Below, piece after piece: positions 25,882 to 35,470 of a DNA stretch of 64,000 nt. Both the position numbers and the translations under genes were made by a program. The stretch is from Tianweitania sp. UT-5YL-CI-8 (lineage in GTDB: Bacteria; Pseudomonadota; Alphaproteobacteria; Rhizobiales; Rhizobiaceae): contig NZ_JASCRR010000006.1 in assembly GCF_030010215.1 (NCBI RefSeq), positions 186,001 through 250,000 on the forward strand, written 5' to 3'. Below the pieces are notes generated by a model. It was given only the letters and a program-made list of their open reading frames with translations. It did no database searches and had not been told where the DNA came from. Each line of letters starts with the position of its first letter. Positions within the stretch are counted from its first letter, which is position 1.

Positions 25882-26131
25882 GGAAAATTCTTTCGTGATG
25901 GAACGGACGATTGCGGATGTATGGGAGGCCCGGCAGGCGCCGGAGCCGGGGGACGTTCTATGCCAAGTTAGGCACGATGACACGCATTTCCAACAGAAGG
26001 GCGATAAAAGCATCGGTCCAGAGACAGGCTTGACGCTGGAGCAGCATGCATCTGTACGCGTGACAAAATGATGAGGATTTCCGCGCCGCGCGCTACACTG
26101 GTCCCACGAATCGCAGATGGGGGAATGCGGG

Positions 26132-27145
26132 ATGAGGCGGGTATCCCAGACGTTGAGGGACGGCACGACCGTCGAGACGATCACGGTCGGCAAGGAGGAT
26201 GGACTGCAGACGAAAATCCTGACGCTGGGCGCGACTTTGTCCGATCTCGTGGTGCCTGTTGGCGGCGGCAAAAGGCGCTCGGTGATTTTGGGCTTCGACG
26301 AGCCGCAAGGGCATCGCGACACGCCGGGATTTCTGGGGGTGGTCGCGGGCCGTTGCGCCAATCGCACTGCCGGCGGCCGTTTTGAGCTGGATGGGCAGAC
26401 ACATCAACTCGACCTCAACGAAAAGAGCCGCACGCACCTGCATGGCGGATCGGACGGGTTCTGGAACCGCATCTGGACCGTGCTTGAGGCAGACGAAGAC
26501 TTCGTGCTTTTGGCGCTGACATCTCCAGATGGCGATCAGGGCTATCCCGGCGCGGTGCAGGTGACCTGCCGCTATACTGCGAGCGCAACGCGGCTGACCA
26601 TCGCGCTTGAGGCGCGCACCGACCGTCCGACGCTGGTGAACCTCGCCACCCACGCCTATTTCAACCTCGACGGCGAAGGCGACATTCTCGGCCACCGGCT
26701 GACAATTCCGGCGGAAAGCTACACGCCGATAGACGACGCACTCATCCCTACCGGCGAGATCGCCACCGTGGAAGATACGCGCTTCGACTTCCGCAAGCCG
26801 CGCAGCATCGGCCAGGGCGATGCAGGCCATCATGAAGGCTACGACCACAATTTCGTGCTCGCCATGCAGCCAGCCGAGCGTCCCCATCGCGTGGCCCGGC
26901 TCGAAGGCGCCAAGGGCGACACATCAATGGAAATCTGGTCGACCGAGCCAGGGCTGCAATTTTATGACGGGGCGGGATTACCCCTACCCCATCCGCTGCG
27001 CGGCGGCCGCGAAAGCGTCCGCTTCGGTGGCCTGTGCCTGGAGCCGCAGCGCTTCCCCGACGCCATCAACCACGCCGACTTCGCCGGCGCGGTGTTGCGG
27101 CCCAGCGAAATCTACAGCCAGGTGACGGAGTATCGCTTCGGCTGA
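26132..27145 (+). CDS. galM: Aldose 1-epimerase (galactose mutarotase)
   Basis: 337 residues of the beta-sandwich mutarotase family: 'NRTAGGRF' near residue 70, catalytic His pair in 'THLHGG' (about 98) and 'THAYFNL' (about 171), and the Glu base in 'GLCLEPQ' near 303. It interconverts alpha and beta anomers of sugars such as galactose, arabinose or xylose, feeding the oxidative enzymes around it. ATG 26132 was preferred over 26117 because gggggaa stands 6 bases before it. It is divergent from the dehydrogenase gene. Confidence 0.92.
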   Translation: MRRVSQTLRDGTTVETITVGKEDGLQTKILTLGATLSDLVVPVGGGKRRSVILGFDEPQGHRDTPGFLGVVAGRCANRTAGGRFELDGQTHQLDLNEKSRTHLHGGSDGFWNRIWTVLEADEDFVLLALTSPDGDQGYPGAVQVTCRYTASATRLTIALEARTDRPTLVNLATHAYFNLDGEGDILGHRLTIPAESYTPIDDALIPTGEIATVEDTRFDFRKPRSIGQGDAGHHEGYDHNFVLAMQPAERPHRVARLEGAKGDTSMEIWSTEPGLQFYDGAGLPLPHPLRGGRESVRFGGLCLEPQRFPDAINHADFAGAVLRPSEIYSQVTEYRFG

Positions 27146-27151
27146 TTTCAG

Positions 27152-27925
27152 TTATACCCAGCCGCCGTCGACGATGAAATTCTGCGCCGAGCACATGCGC
27201 GAGTCGTCGGAAGCCAGAAACAGCGCCATGCGGGCGATATCGTCGGGAAAGACGCGGCCGGCGAGACACTGGCTGCGGTCGATAAGCTCGTTGGCGGCAT
27301 CGTCGACCCACAGGTCGAGCTGGCGCTTGGTCATCACCCATCCCGGCACCAGCGTGTTGACGCGGATGCCATGCTTGCCGAGGTCGCGCGCAAAGGACCG
27401 CGTCAGCCCCTGCACCGCCGATTTCGACGCGGCATAGGCGGGATAGCCGCCGGTCGCCATCATCCAGCCCACCGAGCCGAAATTGACGATGGCGCCATGG
27501 CCCGCCTCGATCATGCCGGGCGCGACCGCCTGGATGGCGAAGAACGAATGGCGCAGGTTCACCGCGACACGGGCGTCGAAATATTCTGGCGTGACGTCGC
27601 GCCAGTCATGGCGGGTGTCGTTGGCGGCATTGTTGAGCAACGCCAGTGTCGAGCCGTGCTCGGCCTCGATCTCGGCGATTGCCGTGCGGTAGGCGGCAAT
27701 GTCGGTGACGTCGCAACGCCGGAAGGCAGCGCTATGCCCCTGCTCCTTCAACTCGTCGGCAAGCGCAGCGCCTTCGGCCTCCACGAGATCGACAAAGCCG
27801 ACCTTGGCGCCCTGATCCGCGAAGGCGCGCACCAGCGCCTCGCCGATGCCGGTGGCGCCGCCGGAAATCAGCACCGGCCTGCCGGACAGGCTCGGGTAAC
27901 GGGCAAGGTTTGTGTCAGTCATCAT
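27152..27925 (-). CDS. Short-chain dehydrogenase, probable sugar 1-dehydrogenase
   Basis: 257 residues: cofactor motif 'SGGATGIGE' near residue 20, 'LLNNAAND' near 95 and catalytic Tyr-x-x-x-Lys 'YAASK' near 162, with Ser in 'NFGSVGW'. The C-terminal 'VDGGW' is typical of FabG-like SDRs. Placed directly after gguC (8 bases), it is a candidate galactose or arabinose dehydrogenase that makes the lactone; that is inferred from context. The start with 'MMTDTNL' has aagga 5 bases upstream. Convergent with galM at 6 bases. Confidence 0.85.
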   Translation of the reverse strand: MMTDTNLARYPSLSGRPVLISGGATGIGEALVRAFADQGAKVGFVDLVEAEGAALADELKEQGHSAAFRRCDVTDIAAYRTAIAEIEAEHGSTLALLNNAANDTRHDWRDVTPEYFDARVAVNLRHSFFAIQAVAPGMIEAGHGAIVNFGSVGWMMATGGYPAYAASKSAVQGLTRSFARDLGKHGIRVNTLVPGWVMTKRQLDLWVDDAANELIDRSQCLAGRVFPDDIARMALFLASDDSRMCSAQNFIVDGGWV

Positions 27926-27933
27926 TGTTTTCC

Positions 27934-28929
27934 TTACAGCGAACGCACGGCGACGACGCCCGCATCGCGGGCGACAGCCAGCGGATTGCGCAAAGGCAGC
28001 CCGAAATCCGCCGCTTCGATCTCGAACACATCGCCCTCCTCGACCTTCACCCCATCGGCGAAGGAGAGCGTTGCGGTGCCGAACATATGAACGTGCACGT
28101 CGCCGGGCTGGCGGAAGACATCGTATTTGAAGTGGTGATGCTCGAGATTGCCGATGGTGTGGGACATGTTGGTTTCGCCCGACAGGAACGGCTTTTCCCA
28201 CAAGGTCTCGCCGCCACGCAGAATGCGCGAGGCGCCGCGAATGTCCTCTGGCAGGTCGCCGACCAGGATTTCCGGGCCGATGGACGCGTTGCGCAGCTTG
28301 GAATGGGCGAGATAGAGATAGTTGATGCGCTCGGTCACATGGTCGGAGAACTCGTTGGACAGAGCAAAGCCGATGCGGAACGGCGTGCCGTCGTCGCCGA
28401 TGAGATAGATGCCGGCAATCTCGGGCTCCTCGCCGCCGTCGAGCGCGAAGCCGGGCGAAGACAGCGCCTTGCCAGGCTCGACCATCATCGTGCCATTGCC
28501 CTTGTAGAACCATTCCGGCTGCACGCCGGCCGCGCCGTTGGACGGCTTACCGCCTTCCAGGCCCATGCGGAACATCTTCATGGAATCGGTCAGTTGCTCT
28601 TCGCCCGTAACATCGAGCTTCTTGTGCATGGCGTCGCGCGTCGACGCGGAGCCGAGATGCGTCAGACCCGTGCCGGTGAGATGAAGATGCGCGGGATCGG
28701 GGTGGCGGATCGGCGCCAGCATCCTGCCCTCGGCATAGGCGGCGGCAAGATCAACGCTTTCGCCCAGGCCGAGCTTCTGGATGATCTCCTTGAGCCCGAT
28801 GCCGCCGCGGATCGCTTCCAGCGCCAGCGCATAGACCGATTTCGCGTCGTTGATGAAATGCGCGTCCGCACCGTCGCGAACCGCGACGCGGACTTTTCCA
28901 TCCTGGGTCATGATCTGTGAGATCAGCAT
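27934..28929 (-). CDS. gguC: AraD1/GguC-family fumarylacetoacetase-fold protein
   Basis: 331 residues. The second half has the fumarylacetoacetate hydrolase fold with metal-site acids in 'GGEEPEIAGIYLI' (near residue 190) and 'DHVTERINYL' (near 217), and 'VGDLPEDIRG' near 240. The family is predicted to dehydrate 2-keto-3-deoxy-pentonates to 2-oxoglutarate semialdehyde. GguC sits with gguA, gguB and chvE in Agrobacterium, as here. A strong aaggaaag site precedes the ATG. 160 bases separate it from gguB, so it is likely the same transcript. Confidence 0.9.
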   Translation of the reverse strand: MLISQIMTQDGKVRVAVRDGADAHFINDAKSVYALALEAIRGGIGLKEIIQKLGLGESVDLAAAYAEGRMLAPIRHPDPAHLHLTGTGLTHLGSASTRDAMHKKLDVTGEEQLTDSMKMFRMGLEGGKPSNGAAGVQPEWFYKGNGTMMVEPGKALSSPGFALDGGEEPEIAGIYLIGDDGTPFRIGFALSNEFSDHVTERINYLYLAHSKLRNASIGPEILVGDLPEDIRGASRILRGGETLWEKPFLSGETNMSHTIGNLEHHHFKYDVFRQPGDVHVHMFGTATLSFADGVKVEEGDVFEIEAADFGLPLRNPLAVARDAGVVAVRSL

Positions 28930-29090
28930 CGTCTTTCCTTTCTTTCCTCCGCCTGTGCGCGGGCATGCATTCTTCTCGCCGGAGGCTATCGGGCATCCGG
29001 ATCGGGTGTTTTCATCCTGTCAGGGCAGCGTCCGGGCGTCTGGCGCGACGGACCCTGTCTTCGGCCGCGGTGAGATCGCCGCCTGTCCGC

Positions 29091-30347
29091 TTATGCTTTC
29101 TTCTTGTTGTAGAGATCGAAGGCGACAGCACCGAGCAGCACGAGGCCCTTGATGACCTGCTGCCAGTCGATATTGATACCCATGATGCCCATGCCGTTGT
29201 TCATCACGCCCATGATGAAGGCGCCGATGACGGCGCCCATGACCTGGCCCACGCCGCCCAGCGCCGATGCGCCGCCGACGAAGACGGCGGCGATGACGTC
29301 CAGTTCCAGGCCGGCGCCAGCCTTCGGCGTCGCCATGTTCAGGCGGGCGGAATAGATCAGGCCGGCAAGGGCCGCCAGCATGCCCATGATGACGAAGATC
29401 ATGAAGGTCAGCCGCTCGGTGTGGATGCCCGACAGCTTCGACGCCTTCTCATTGCCGCCCATGGCGTAGATGCGGCGGCCGAAAGTCATGCGCTTGGTGA
29501 CGAAGACGAACACGCCGATGAGCAGGCCCATGACGACCAACACGTTGGGCAGGCCGCGGAAGGATGCGAATTTATACATCAAAAACAGGATGATGCCGGC
29601 AATCACAAAGTTCTTGAGCACGAAGAACACGAAGGGCTCGGCGTTGTAGCCGTGGCTCTCGCGGCTTTTTCTGCTGGCGAGCGCGAAATAGAGCATCACC
29701 GCAACGATCAGGACGCCGATCAGCATCGTCGTCGAATGCAGCACGATGCCGGTTCCCGGCATGGGGTTGCCAGCCGCATTCAGCGTCGGTGCAGCGATGG
29801 TCCAGCGGCCGATCACGTCGGGGATGAAGCCCGCGCTCAGAAGCTGGAACAGCGGCGGAAACGGGCCGACCGAACGGCCGCTCAGCACGTTGAGCAGCAG
29901 CCCCTTGAACACCAGCATGCCGGCCAGCGTCACGATGAAGGACGGTATCTTCATGAAGGCGATGAAATAGCCCTGCACGCCGCCAATGGCCCCGCCCAGC
30001 GCGATACACAGCAGGCCAGCCAGAAGCGGGTTGACGCCGTAATCGACCATCAGGATCGCCGCCACAGCGCCGACGAAGCCCGCCACCGCGCCCACCGACA
30101 GATCGATATGGCCGGCGACGATGACCAGCAGCATGCCCAGCGCCATGACGATGATGTAGGAGTTCTGCAGCACCACGTTGGTGAGGTTGACCGGCAGGAA
30201 CAGGATGCCGTTGGTCATGTAGCCGAAGAACAGCATGATGACGACAAGCGCGAGAACGAGGCCATATTCGCGCAGGTTCTCCTTGATGGCGTCCTGCATG
30301 GAAGCCTTGCCCGGATTGACGGTGGACGGTGCGGTTTCCGTGCTCAT
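29091..30347 (-). CDS. gguB: Multiple-sugar ABC transporter permease
   Basis: 418 residues with about ten membrane helices, typical of the CUT2 permease family (MmsB/GguB/XylH). '[17 protein letters not shown]' near residue 80 and '[22 protein letters not shown]' near 365 (two parts) are the conserved small-residue segments. It pairs with ATPase GguA and receptor ChvE to import monosaccharides such as galactose, glucose, arabinose or xylose. Its ATG overlaps the gguA stop (ATGA), so the two subunits are coupled. Confidence 0.95.
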   Translation of the reverse strand: MSTETAPSTVNPGKASMQDAIKENLREYGLVLALVVIMLFFGYMTNGILFLPVNLTNVVLQNSYIIVMALGMLLVIVAGHIDLSVGAVAGFVGAVAAILMVDYGVNPLLAGLLCIALGGAIGGVQGYFIAFMKIPSFIVTLAGMLVFKGLLLNVLSGRSVGPFPPLFQLLSAGFIPDVIGRWTIAAPTLNAAGNPMPGTGIVLHSTTMLIGVLIVAVMLYFALASRKSRESHGYNAEPFVFFVLKNFVIAGIILFLMYKFASFRGLPNVLVVMGLLIGVFVFVTKRMTFGRRIYAMGGNEKASKLSGIHTERLTFMIFVIMGMLAALAGLIYSARLNMATPKAGAGLELDVIAAVFVGGASALGGVGQVMGAVIGAFIMGVMNNGMGIMGINIDWQQVIKGLVLLGAVAFDLYNKKKA

Positions 30348-31879
30348 TGGACTGCCCTTTCTTCCCCACGGACAATGGCCCGCATGATCTTCTCCTGGCT
30401 GGCTTCCTCGCGGCCGAGTTCGCCGACGATGCGGCCCTCGTTCAGCACGTAGATGCGGTCGCAGATGCCGAGCAGTTCCGGCATCTCCGACGAGATGACC
30501 AGCACGCCCTTGCCTTCGTCGGCCAGTTGGTTGATGATTCCGTAGATTTCATATTTGGCGCCCACATCGATGCCGCGCGTCGGCTCGTCCAGGATCAGCA
30601 CGTCGGGCTTTGAGAACAGCCATTTCGACAGCACGACCTTCTGCTGGTTGCCGCCTGAAAGATTGCCGGTGATCTGGTAGACGCTGGAGGAGCGGATATT
30701 GGTCTTGCGCCTATAGTCGTTGGCGACCTTGACTTCGGCCATGTCGTCGATGACGCCGGATCTGGACACGCCCTGCAGATGCGCCAGCGTCACATTATGC
30801 TTGATGTGGTCGATCAGGTTCAGCCCATAGGTCTTGCGGTCCTCGGTGGCATAGGCGAGGCCGGCTTCGATGGCGCGGCCGACGGTCGACGTATCGGCCG
30901 GCTTGCCATGCAGATAGACCTCGCCGCTGATTCCGGTGCCATAACTGTGGCCGAACACGCTCATGGCGAATTCGGTGCGGCCCGCGCCCATCAGCCCGGC
31001 GATGCCGACCACCTCGCCTTTTCGGACATTGAGGTTGATGCCCTTGATGATCTGCCGTTCGGGATGGATCGGGTGATGCACCACCCAGTTCTTCACCTCG
31101 AAGATGGTCTCGCCGATCTTCGGGGTCCGGGACGGGAAGCGGTCTTCCAGCGAGCGGCCGACCATCGAGGTTATGATGCGATCCTCGGTGATGGCGTCCT
31201 TGTCCATCGTCTCGATGGTGCGTCCGTCGCGGATCACGGTGACACGGTCGGCGACCTTCTTCACTTCATTGAGCTTGTGCGAAATCAGGATGCAGGACAT
31301 GCCCTGCGCCTTGAACTCGAGCAGCAGGTTGAGCAGCGCCTCGCTGTCCTTTTCCGACAGGCTGGCGGTCGGCTCGTCGAGGATCAGCAGCTTCACGTCC
31401 TTGGCGAGCGCCTTGGCGATCTCGACCAGTTGCTGCTTGCCGGTGCCGATATTGGTGACGAGCGTGTCGGGGTCTTCACGCAGACCCACCTTGCGCAACA
31501 GCGCCGCGGCCTTGGTGCGCACGAGATTCCAGTCGATGACGCCGAAGCGCGCCTGCTCGTTGCCGAGGAAGATGTTTTCCGCGATCGACAGAAGCGGCAC
31601 CAGCGCCAGTTCCTGATGGATGATGACGATGCCGACGCGCTCGCTGTCGTGGATGCCCGAAAAGCGGTTTTCCTGGCCGAAATAGCGGATTTCGCCGGAA
31701 TAATCTCCAAACGGATAGACGCCGGAGAGCACTTTCATCAACGTCGACTTGCCGGCACCATTCTCGCCGACGACGGCGAGTATTTCGCCTGCACGTACAT
31801 CGAGATTGACGTCCTGCAGGGCTTTGACGCCGGGAAACGTCTTGGTGATGCCGCGCATCTCCAGAATGGTGTCGTTCAT
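30344..31879 (-). CDS. gguA: Multiple-sugar ABC transporter ATPase
   Basis: 511 residues, two fused ABC domains as in all CUT2 ATPases. In domain 1 the Walker A 'GENGAGKST' is near residue 38 and Walker B '[12 protein letters not shown]' near 163, with a weak signature. In domain 2 the Walker A is degenerate ('GLMGAGRTE' near 293), but the signature 'LSGGNQQKV' and Walker B '[11 protein letters not shown]' near 410 are intact, the usual asymmetry of the family. An intergenic repeat separates it from chvE. Confidence 0.95.
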   Translation of the reverse strand: MNDTILEMRGITKTFPGVKALQDVNLDVRAGEILAVVGENGAGKSTLMKVLSGVYPFGDYSGEIRYFGQENRFSGIHDSERVGIVIIHQELALVPLLSIAENIFLGNEQARFGVIDWNLVRTKAAALLRKVGLREDPDTLVTNIGTGKQQLVEIAKALAKDVKLLILDEPTASLSEKDSEALLNLLLEFKAQGMSCILISHKLNEVKKVADRVTVIRDGRTIETMDKDAITEDRIITSMVGRSLEDRFPSRTPKIGETIFEVKNWVVHHPIHPERQIIKGINLNVRKGEVVGIAGLMGAGRTEFAMSVFGHSYGTGISGEVYLHGKPADTSTVGRAIEAGLAYATEDRKTYGLNLIDHIKHNVTLAHLQGVSRSGVIDDMAEVKVANDYRRKTNIRSSSVYQITGNLSGGNQQKVVLSKWLFSKPDVLILDEPTRGIDVGAKYEIYGIINQLADEGKGVLVISSEMPELLGICDRIYVLNEGRIVGELGREEASQEKIMRAIVRGEERAVQ

Positions 31880-31913
31880 GACGGCGATCTCGATTTCAAA
31901 GTCGCTCGGAGCC

Positions 31914-32028
31914 CGCCCCTCATCCGCCTGCCGGCACCTTCTCCCCGTAAAACGGGGAGAAGGATGAAGCTGCGGCGCTGACGCCCCCTCTCCCCGTTCT
32001 CACGGGGAGAGGGTAAGGGTGAGGGGCG
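31914..32028. repeat. RIME-like palindromic repeat inside the chvE-gguA operon
   Basis: Inverted ends (cgcccctcatcc and gggtgaggggcg) and two inner hairpins (ttctccccgtaaaacggggagaa and ctctccccgttctcacggggagag). Same design as the copy at 10612. It fills most of the 164-base gap between the chvE stop and the gguA start, so it lies within the transcript if the genes are one operon. Confidence 0.8.
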
Positions 32029-32043
32029 CGTTTACATCGCCGC

Positions 32044-33111
32044 TTACTTCAGGTCTTCGGCCTTGATGTAGCCGGACTCGACGACGACCTTCTCATAGTT
32101 GCTCTTGTCGACCGAAACCGGCTCGAGCAGGTAGGACGGAACGACCTTCACGCCATTGTTGTAGGTCTTTTCGTCGTTGATCTCGGGCTTGCCGCCCGAC
32201 AGAGCGGTGTCGACGAGGGCTGCGGTGACCTTGGCCAGTTCGCGCGTGTCCTTGAACACGGTCGAATACTGTTCCCCGGCAATGATCGCCTTGACCGAAG
32301 GCACTTCGGCGTCCTGGCCGGAGATGATCGGCCACGGCTGATCGCCCGAGCCATAACCCACACCGCGCAACGACGAGATGATGCCGCGCGAAAGGCCGTC
32401 ATACGGTGCCAGAACCGCATCGACGCGGCTGCCGTCGGAGTAGTTTGCCGACAGGATGTTGTCCATGCGGGCCTGAGCGACGGCTGCGTCCCAACGCAGC
32501 GTGCCGACCTTTTCCATGCCCATCTGGCCCGACTTGACGACGAGAACCTTCTTGTCGATCAGCGGCTGCAGGATGCTCATGGCGCCGTCATAGAAGAAGA
32601 AGGCGTTGTTGTCGTCGGGCGAACCGCCGAACAGCTCGATGTTGAACGGACCCTGCTTTTCCGGATAGCCGAGACCCTTCAGGATCGATTCGGCCTGCAG
32701 CACGCCGACCTTGAAGTTGTCGAACGTCGTGTAGTAGTCGACATTCGGGCTTTCGCGGATCAGGCGGTCATAGGCGACCACGATGGCGCCGGCATCATGC
32801 GCCTGCTGCAGAACCTGCGACAAGGTCGTGCCGTCGATCGAGGCGACGACCAGGGCCTTCGAGCCCTTGGTGACCATGTTCTCCATCTGGGCGAGCTGGT
32901 TGGGAATGTCGTCTTCCGCATATTGCAGATCGACGGTGTAGCCTTTCGCCTCGAGCGCGGCTTTGAGCTCGTTGCCGTCGCTGATCCAGCGCAGCGACGA
33001 CTTGGTGGGCATCGCGATGCCGACGGTGCCCTTGTCCTGTGCCGATGCCGAATAGGTCATGGCGGCAAGGCCGATCGACAGCGCGGCTACGAATGTCTTG
33101 ATGATCCTCAC
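32044..33111 (-). CDS. chvE: Periplasmic sugar-binding receptor ChvE
   Basis: 355 residues: signal peptide (residues 1-24, cut after 'ASA'), then a type I periplasmic-binding fold. '[19 protein letters not shown]' (two parts, near residue 124), '[15 protein letters not shown]' near 168 and '[14 protein letters not shown]' near 250 are the ligand-contact blocks of ChvE/MmsE receptors for galactose, glucose and arabinose. In Agrobacterium ChvE also signals sugars to VirA. GTG start at 33111 with agggagag upstream. First gene of the operon, downstream of an inverted repeat. Confidence 0.94.
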   Translation of the reverse strand: MRIIKTFVAALSIGLAAMTYSASAQDKGTVGIAMPTKSSLRWISDGNELKAALEAKGYTVDLQYAEDDIPNQLAQMENMVTKGSKALVVASIDGTTLSQVLQQAHDAGAIVVAYDRLIRESPNVDYYTTFDNFKVGVLQAESILKGLGYPEKQGPFNIELFGGSPDDNNAFFFYDGAMSILQPLIDKKVLVVKSGQMGMEKVGTLRWDAAVAQARMDNILSANYSDGSRVDAVLAPYDGLSRGIISSLRGVGYGSGDQPWPIISGQDAEVPSVKAIIAGEQYSTVFKDTRELAKVTAALVDTALSGGKPEINDEKTYNNGVKVVPSYLLEPVSVDKSNYEKVVVESGYIKAEDLK

Positions 33112-33188
33112 GTTTTCTCTCCCTTTAGGCGTGCGAAAACGCGCACGCGAACTCCGCCCGAGGCAGGCGATTCCGAAAATTCGTTGCG

Positions 33189-33208
33189 TGTATTGACCTC
33201 CCAATACA
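33189..33208. promoter_or_regulatory. Operator-like inverted repeat before chvE
   Basis: TGTATTG (33189-33195) and CAATACA (33202-33208) are exact inverted copies around a 6-base spacer, with the T-N11-A form bound by LysR proteins included. It lies 78 bases before the chvE start, in the chvE-gbpR gap. GbpR is the obvious candidate ligand. The rest of 33112-33372 shows an AT-rich stretch (33320-33355) that may hold the gbpR promoter. Confidence 0.55.
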
Positions 33209-33372
33209 TCGCGCCCGCACCGGCCCCTGCTCAGGCCAGAGCCCAAACCGACCGGTTGTCACGACACGCCGAAAATCGGAGAGGTTGGCATAACTGTCAA
33301 ATGCAAAGATGCACTGCAACCATATCCATTTTGGTATAGATTTGGGATAATTGCACGCAAGAGGGATACGAA

Positions 33373-34350
33373 ATGGCTGGCACCAAGGATCGCGAGGCCA
33401 GCGACGCGCCGGTTGAGGAGAGCGAGACCCTGCTGCGCAGCGGCCTCAAGCTCAGGCACCTGCACATGATGGTCGCGCTGGACGAGCATGGCCAGTTGAG
33501 CGCAGCTGCCCAGGTTCTCAACATTTCCCAGCCGGCGGCATCTCGCATGCTGTCGGAGGTCGAGGCGATCTTGGGGGTTAAGGTCTGCGAGCGGCTGCCG
33601 CGCGGCATCGCGCTCACGCCCTACGGTGCCACGCTGGCGCGGCGCGGCAGGACGATCCTTTTGGAAATGCAGCAGGTCGAGCGTGAGATCGGCGAACTCA
33701 AACAGGGCAAGGGCGGCTCGGTGTTCATCGGCGCCGTCACCGCCCCGGCCATCGAGATCGTGGTGCCGGCAATCCGCAAGATCAGGCAGCGCTATCCGCG
33801 CATCGAGATCAATCTTCAGGTGGAAACCAGTTCGGTGCTGGCGCGCGAACTGATTTCGGCGCGACACGACTTCATCATCGCTCGCGTGCCCGACGATCTC
33901 GATCCGCGCCTGTTCGAAAGCCGCATCATCGGTGTGGAAAAGGCCTGCCTCATCGTCCGGCGCGGACATCCGCTGGCAGACGGACGCACCGTCGAGATCG
34001 AAAGGCTGGGCGATTACGACTGGGTCTTCCAGCCCGGCGGCTCGCTGCTGCGCCAGACCATGCAGGGCATTTTCATGAGCCGCAACGCACGCCTGCCCGA
34101 CCGCGTGCTCAACACCAGCTCGCTGCTTTTGACGCTGGTCATGGTGGCGCAATCGGATGCGATAGCGCCCGTGGCCTTCGACGTGGCGAATTTCGTCAAC
34201 AGCAAGAGCGGCCTGGCGGGCGGGATCGAAATCCTGCCCACCGCCTTCGAGATCAACGTCCAGCCCTACAGCCTGATCATGATGCGCAACCGAACCCTGT
34301 CGCCGGCGGGCCAGCTGCTGCACGACCACATCCTGCGAGAGATTTTTTAG
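33373..34350 (+). CDS. gbpR: LysR-type regulator of the sugar operon (GbpR)
   Basis: 325 residues: N-terminal winged helix-turn-helix ('LSAAAQVLNISQPAASRMLSEVE', two parts, near residues 45-67) and a C-terminal periplasmic-binding-like effector domain. GbpR, divergent from chvE, controls chvE and ggu genes in response to galactose and arabinose in Agrobacterium. The same arrangement here supports the name. A long N-terminal extension (about 25 residues) precedes the helix-turn-helix. Confidence 0.88.
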   Translation: MAGTKDREASDAPVEESETLLRSGLKLRHLHMMVALDEHGQLSAAAQVLNISQPAASRMLSEVEAILGVKVCERLPRGIALTPYGATLARRGRTILLEMQQVEREIGELKQGKGGSVFIGAVTAPAIEIVVPAIRKIRQRYPRIEINLQVETSSVLARELISARHDFIIARVPDDLDPRLFESRIIGVEKACLIVRRGHPLADGRTVEIERLGDYDWVFQPGGSLLRQTMQGIFMSRNARLPDRVLNTSSLLLTLVMVAQSDAIAPVAFDVANFVNSKSGLAGGIEILPTAFEINVQPYSLIMMRNRTLSPAGQLLHDHILREIF

Positions 34351-34360
34351 AGCGTCCTGC

Positions 34361-35059
34361 TTAGGCCGGCGAGCCTGACAAGACGATCCGGCTGTCATAG
34401 TCGGAGACGAGCAGATGCAGCGGTGCCTCGTCTTCCTCGATGCTGGAGAAGCGGCCGATCGGCTCGTTGAATACGTTGTCGGTGAGGTCGTCATTGACGG
34501 TGGAGACCTCGCCGATCAACACGTCCTTGCCCTCGCCCCAGAAAGCATGCCAAACGCCCGGCAAGAGCGTGACGCTCTCGCCCGGATCGAGGCTCAGCAG
34601 CCCGCCCGCTTTGAGCTTGCGAACCACGCCGTCGGTGGGCACCTCGACCTCGGCCTCGGGGTCAACGCTGCCGTCGGGCGCCGACATGAACAGCTCCAGC
34701 ACCAGCTTACCCCCGCCGCGGTTGATGATGTCCTCCGCCTTCACATTGTGGCGATGCATCGGCGACATCTGGTCCTTGCGCGAGATCATGATCTTTTCGG
34801 CGTAGAGCATGCCGGTGCCCCGCATCAGATCCTCGGCGCGGCCGTTGCGGACGGTGAACAGGAACAGGCCGAGTTCGTCGAACTTACCGCGTCCGTAATC
34901 GGTGATGTCCCAGCCCAGCCGCGCGCCGACAATGCCTTCCGGGCGGCGGGCGATTAACTCCTCCGGCGTCCAGTAGGCGAAGGGCGGCATGATATAGCCG
35001 AAGGAGCGAATGAAGGCGTCGCTCTCGCGCAGAATCTCGTTGACCTTCGACCGTTTCAT
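34361..35059 (-). CDS. D-lyxose/D-mannose ketol-isomerase family enzyme
   Basis: 232 residues of a cupin-fold sugar isomerase. The metal ligands lie in 'HRHNVKAEDIINRGGG' near residue 103 (His, His and Glu) and in the later 'PGVWHAFWGEGKD' near 192. Proteins of this kind interconvert D-lyxose and D-xylulose or D-mannose and D-fructose. It sits beside the sugar operon and converges on gbpR. The start at 35059 follows gggagag by 4 bases; an upstream ATG at 35116 would add 19 unlikely residues. Confidence 0.88.
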   Translation of the reverse strand: MKRSKVNEILRESDAFIRSFGYIMPPFAYWTPEELIARRPEGIVGARLGWDITDYGRGKFDELGLFLFTVRNGRAEDLMRGTGMLYAEKIMISRKDQMSPMHRHNVKAEDIINRGGGKLVLELFMSAPDGSVDPEAEVEVPTDGVVRKLKAGGLLSLDPGESVTLLPGVWHAFWGEGKDVLIGEVSTVNDDLTDNVFNEPIGRFSSIEEDEAPLHLLVSDYDSRIVLSGSPA

Positions 35060-35179
35060 GCGTCTCTCCCAGACTTTGATGTCAGACGCATTCATTGCCC
35101 GGCTCGCGTTCGCCATTCAAGGACCAAATTTTACTCGCGCAAAAAATTAAGGCGGGGAGCACCGCATTTCCCGGCTGCT

Positions 35180-35455
35180 GAGTCTGCGGACGGACTCCGA
35201 ATCCACTTTTTGTCAATTCCTGTTTGATGTCAGATTCGCGAGAGGTTAGATTAAGGACGAATCAGCCGATCCCGGGGACGGACGGCGAGACCTTCAGAAC
35301 TCTGGGACGCCGGATAGCTCCGGTTCAGGGCGCGGATGGCTTCGCGTTGGACGTTGGGATTCGTCCGATCTCGGCGTCCGTGTCGGGTTTTCGTAAAAAA
35401 CAAACGCAGTGCATGCCAGCCGTGGGATACCCCCGCGTCGGTCGAGAATGGATTC
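35180..35455. promoter_or_regulatory. GANTC cluster upstream of visN
   Basis: Seven GANTC sites (35180, 35193, 35199, 35233, 35259, 35358, 35451) in 276 bases, where about one would be expected. The 35060-35470 gap holds no gene I can support. CcrM adenine methylation at GANTC is a cell-cycle clock in this bacterial class. Confidence 0.65.
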
Positions 35456-35470
35456 CGTCCGCGAGCAGAG

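Noticed and set aside
24433-25971. A 512-codon open frame on the plus strand opposite the semialdehyde dehydrogenase
   Set aside because: The minus-strand dehydrogenase has every catalytic motif; the plus frame has Arg/His/Gln-rich composition typical of antisense GC-rich frames and no family pattern.
28917-30452. A 511-codon plus-strand frame opposite gguB
   Set aside because: Extremely His/Asp/Gln-rich shadow of a membrane-protein gene; gguB has clear transporter motifs.
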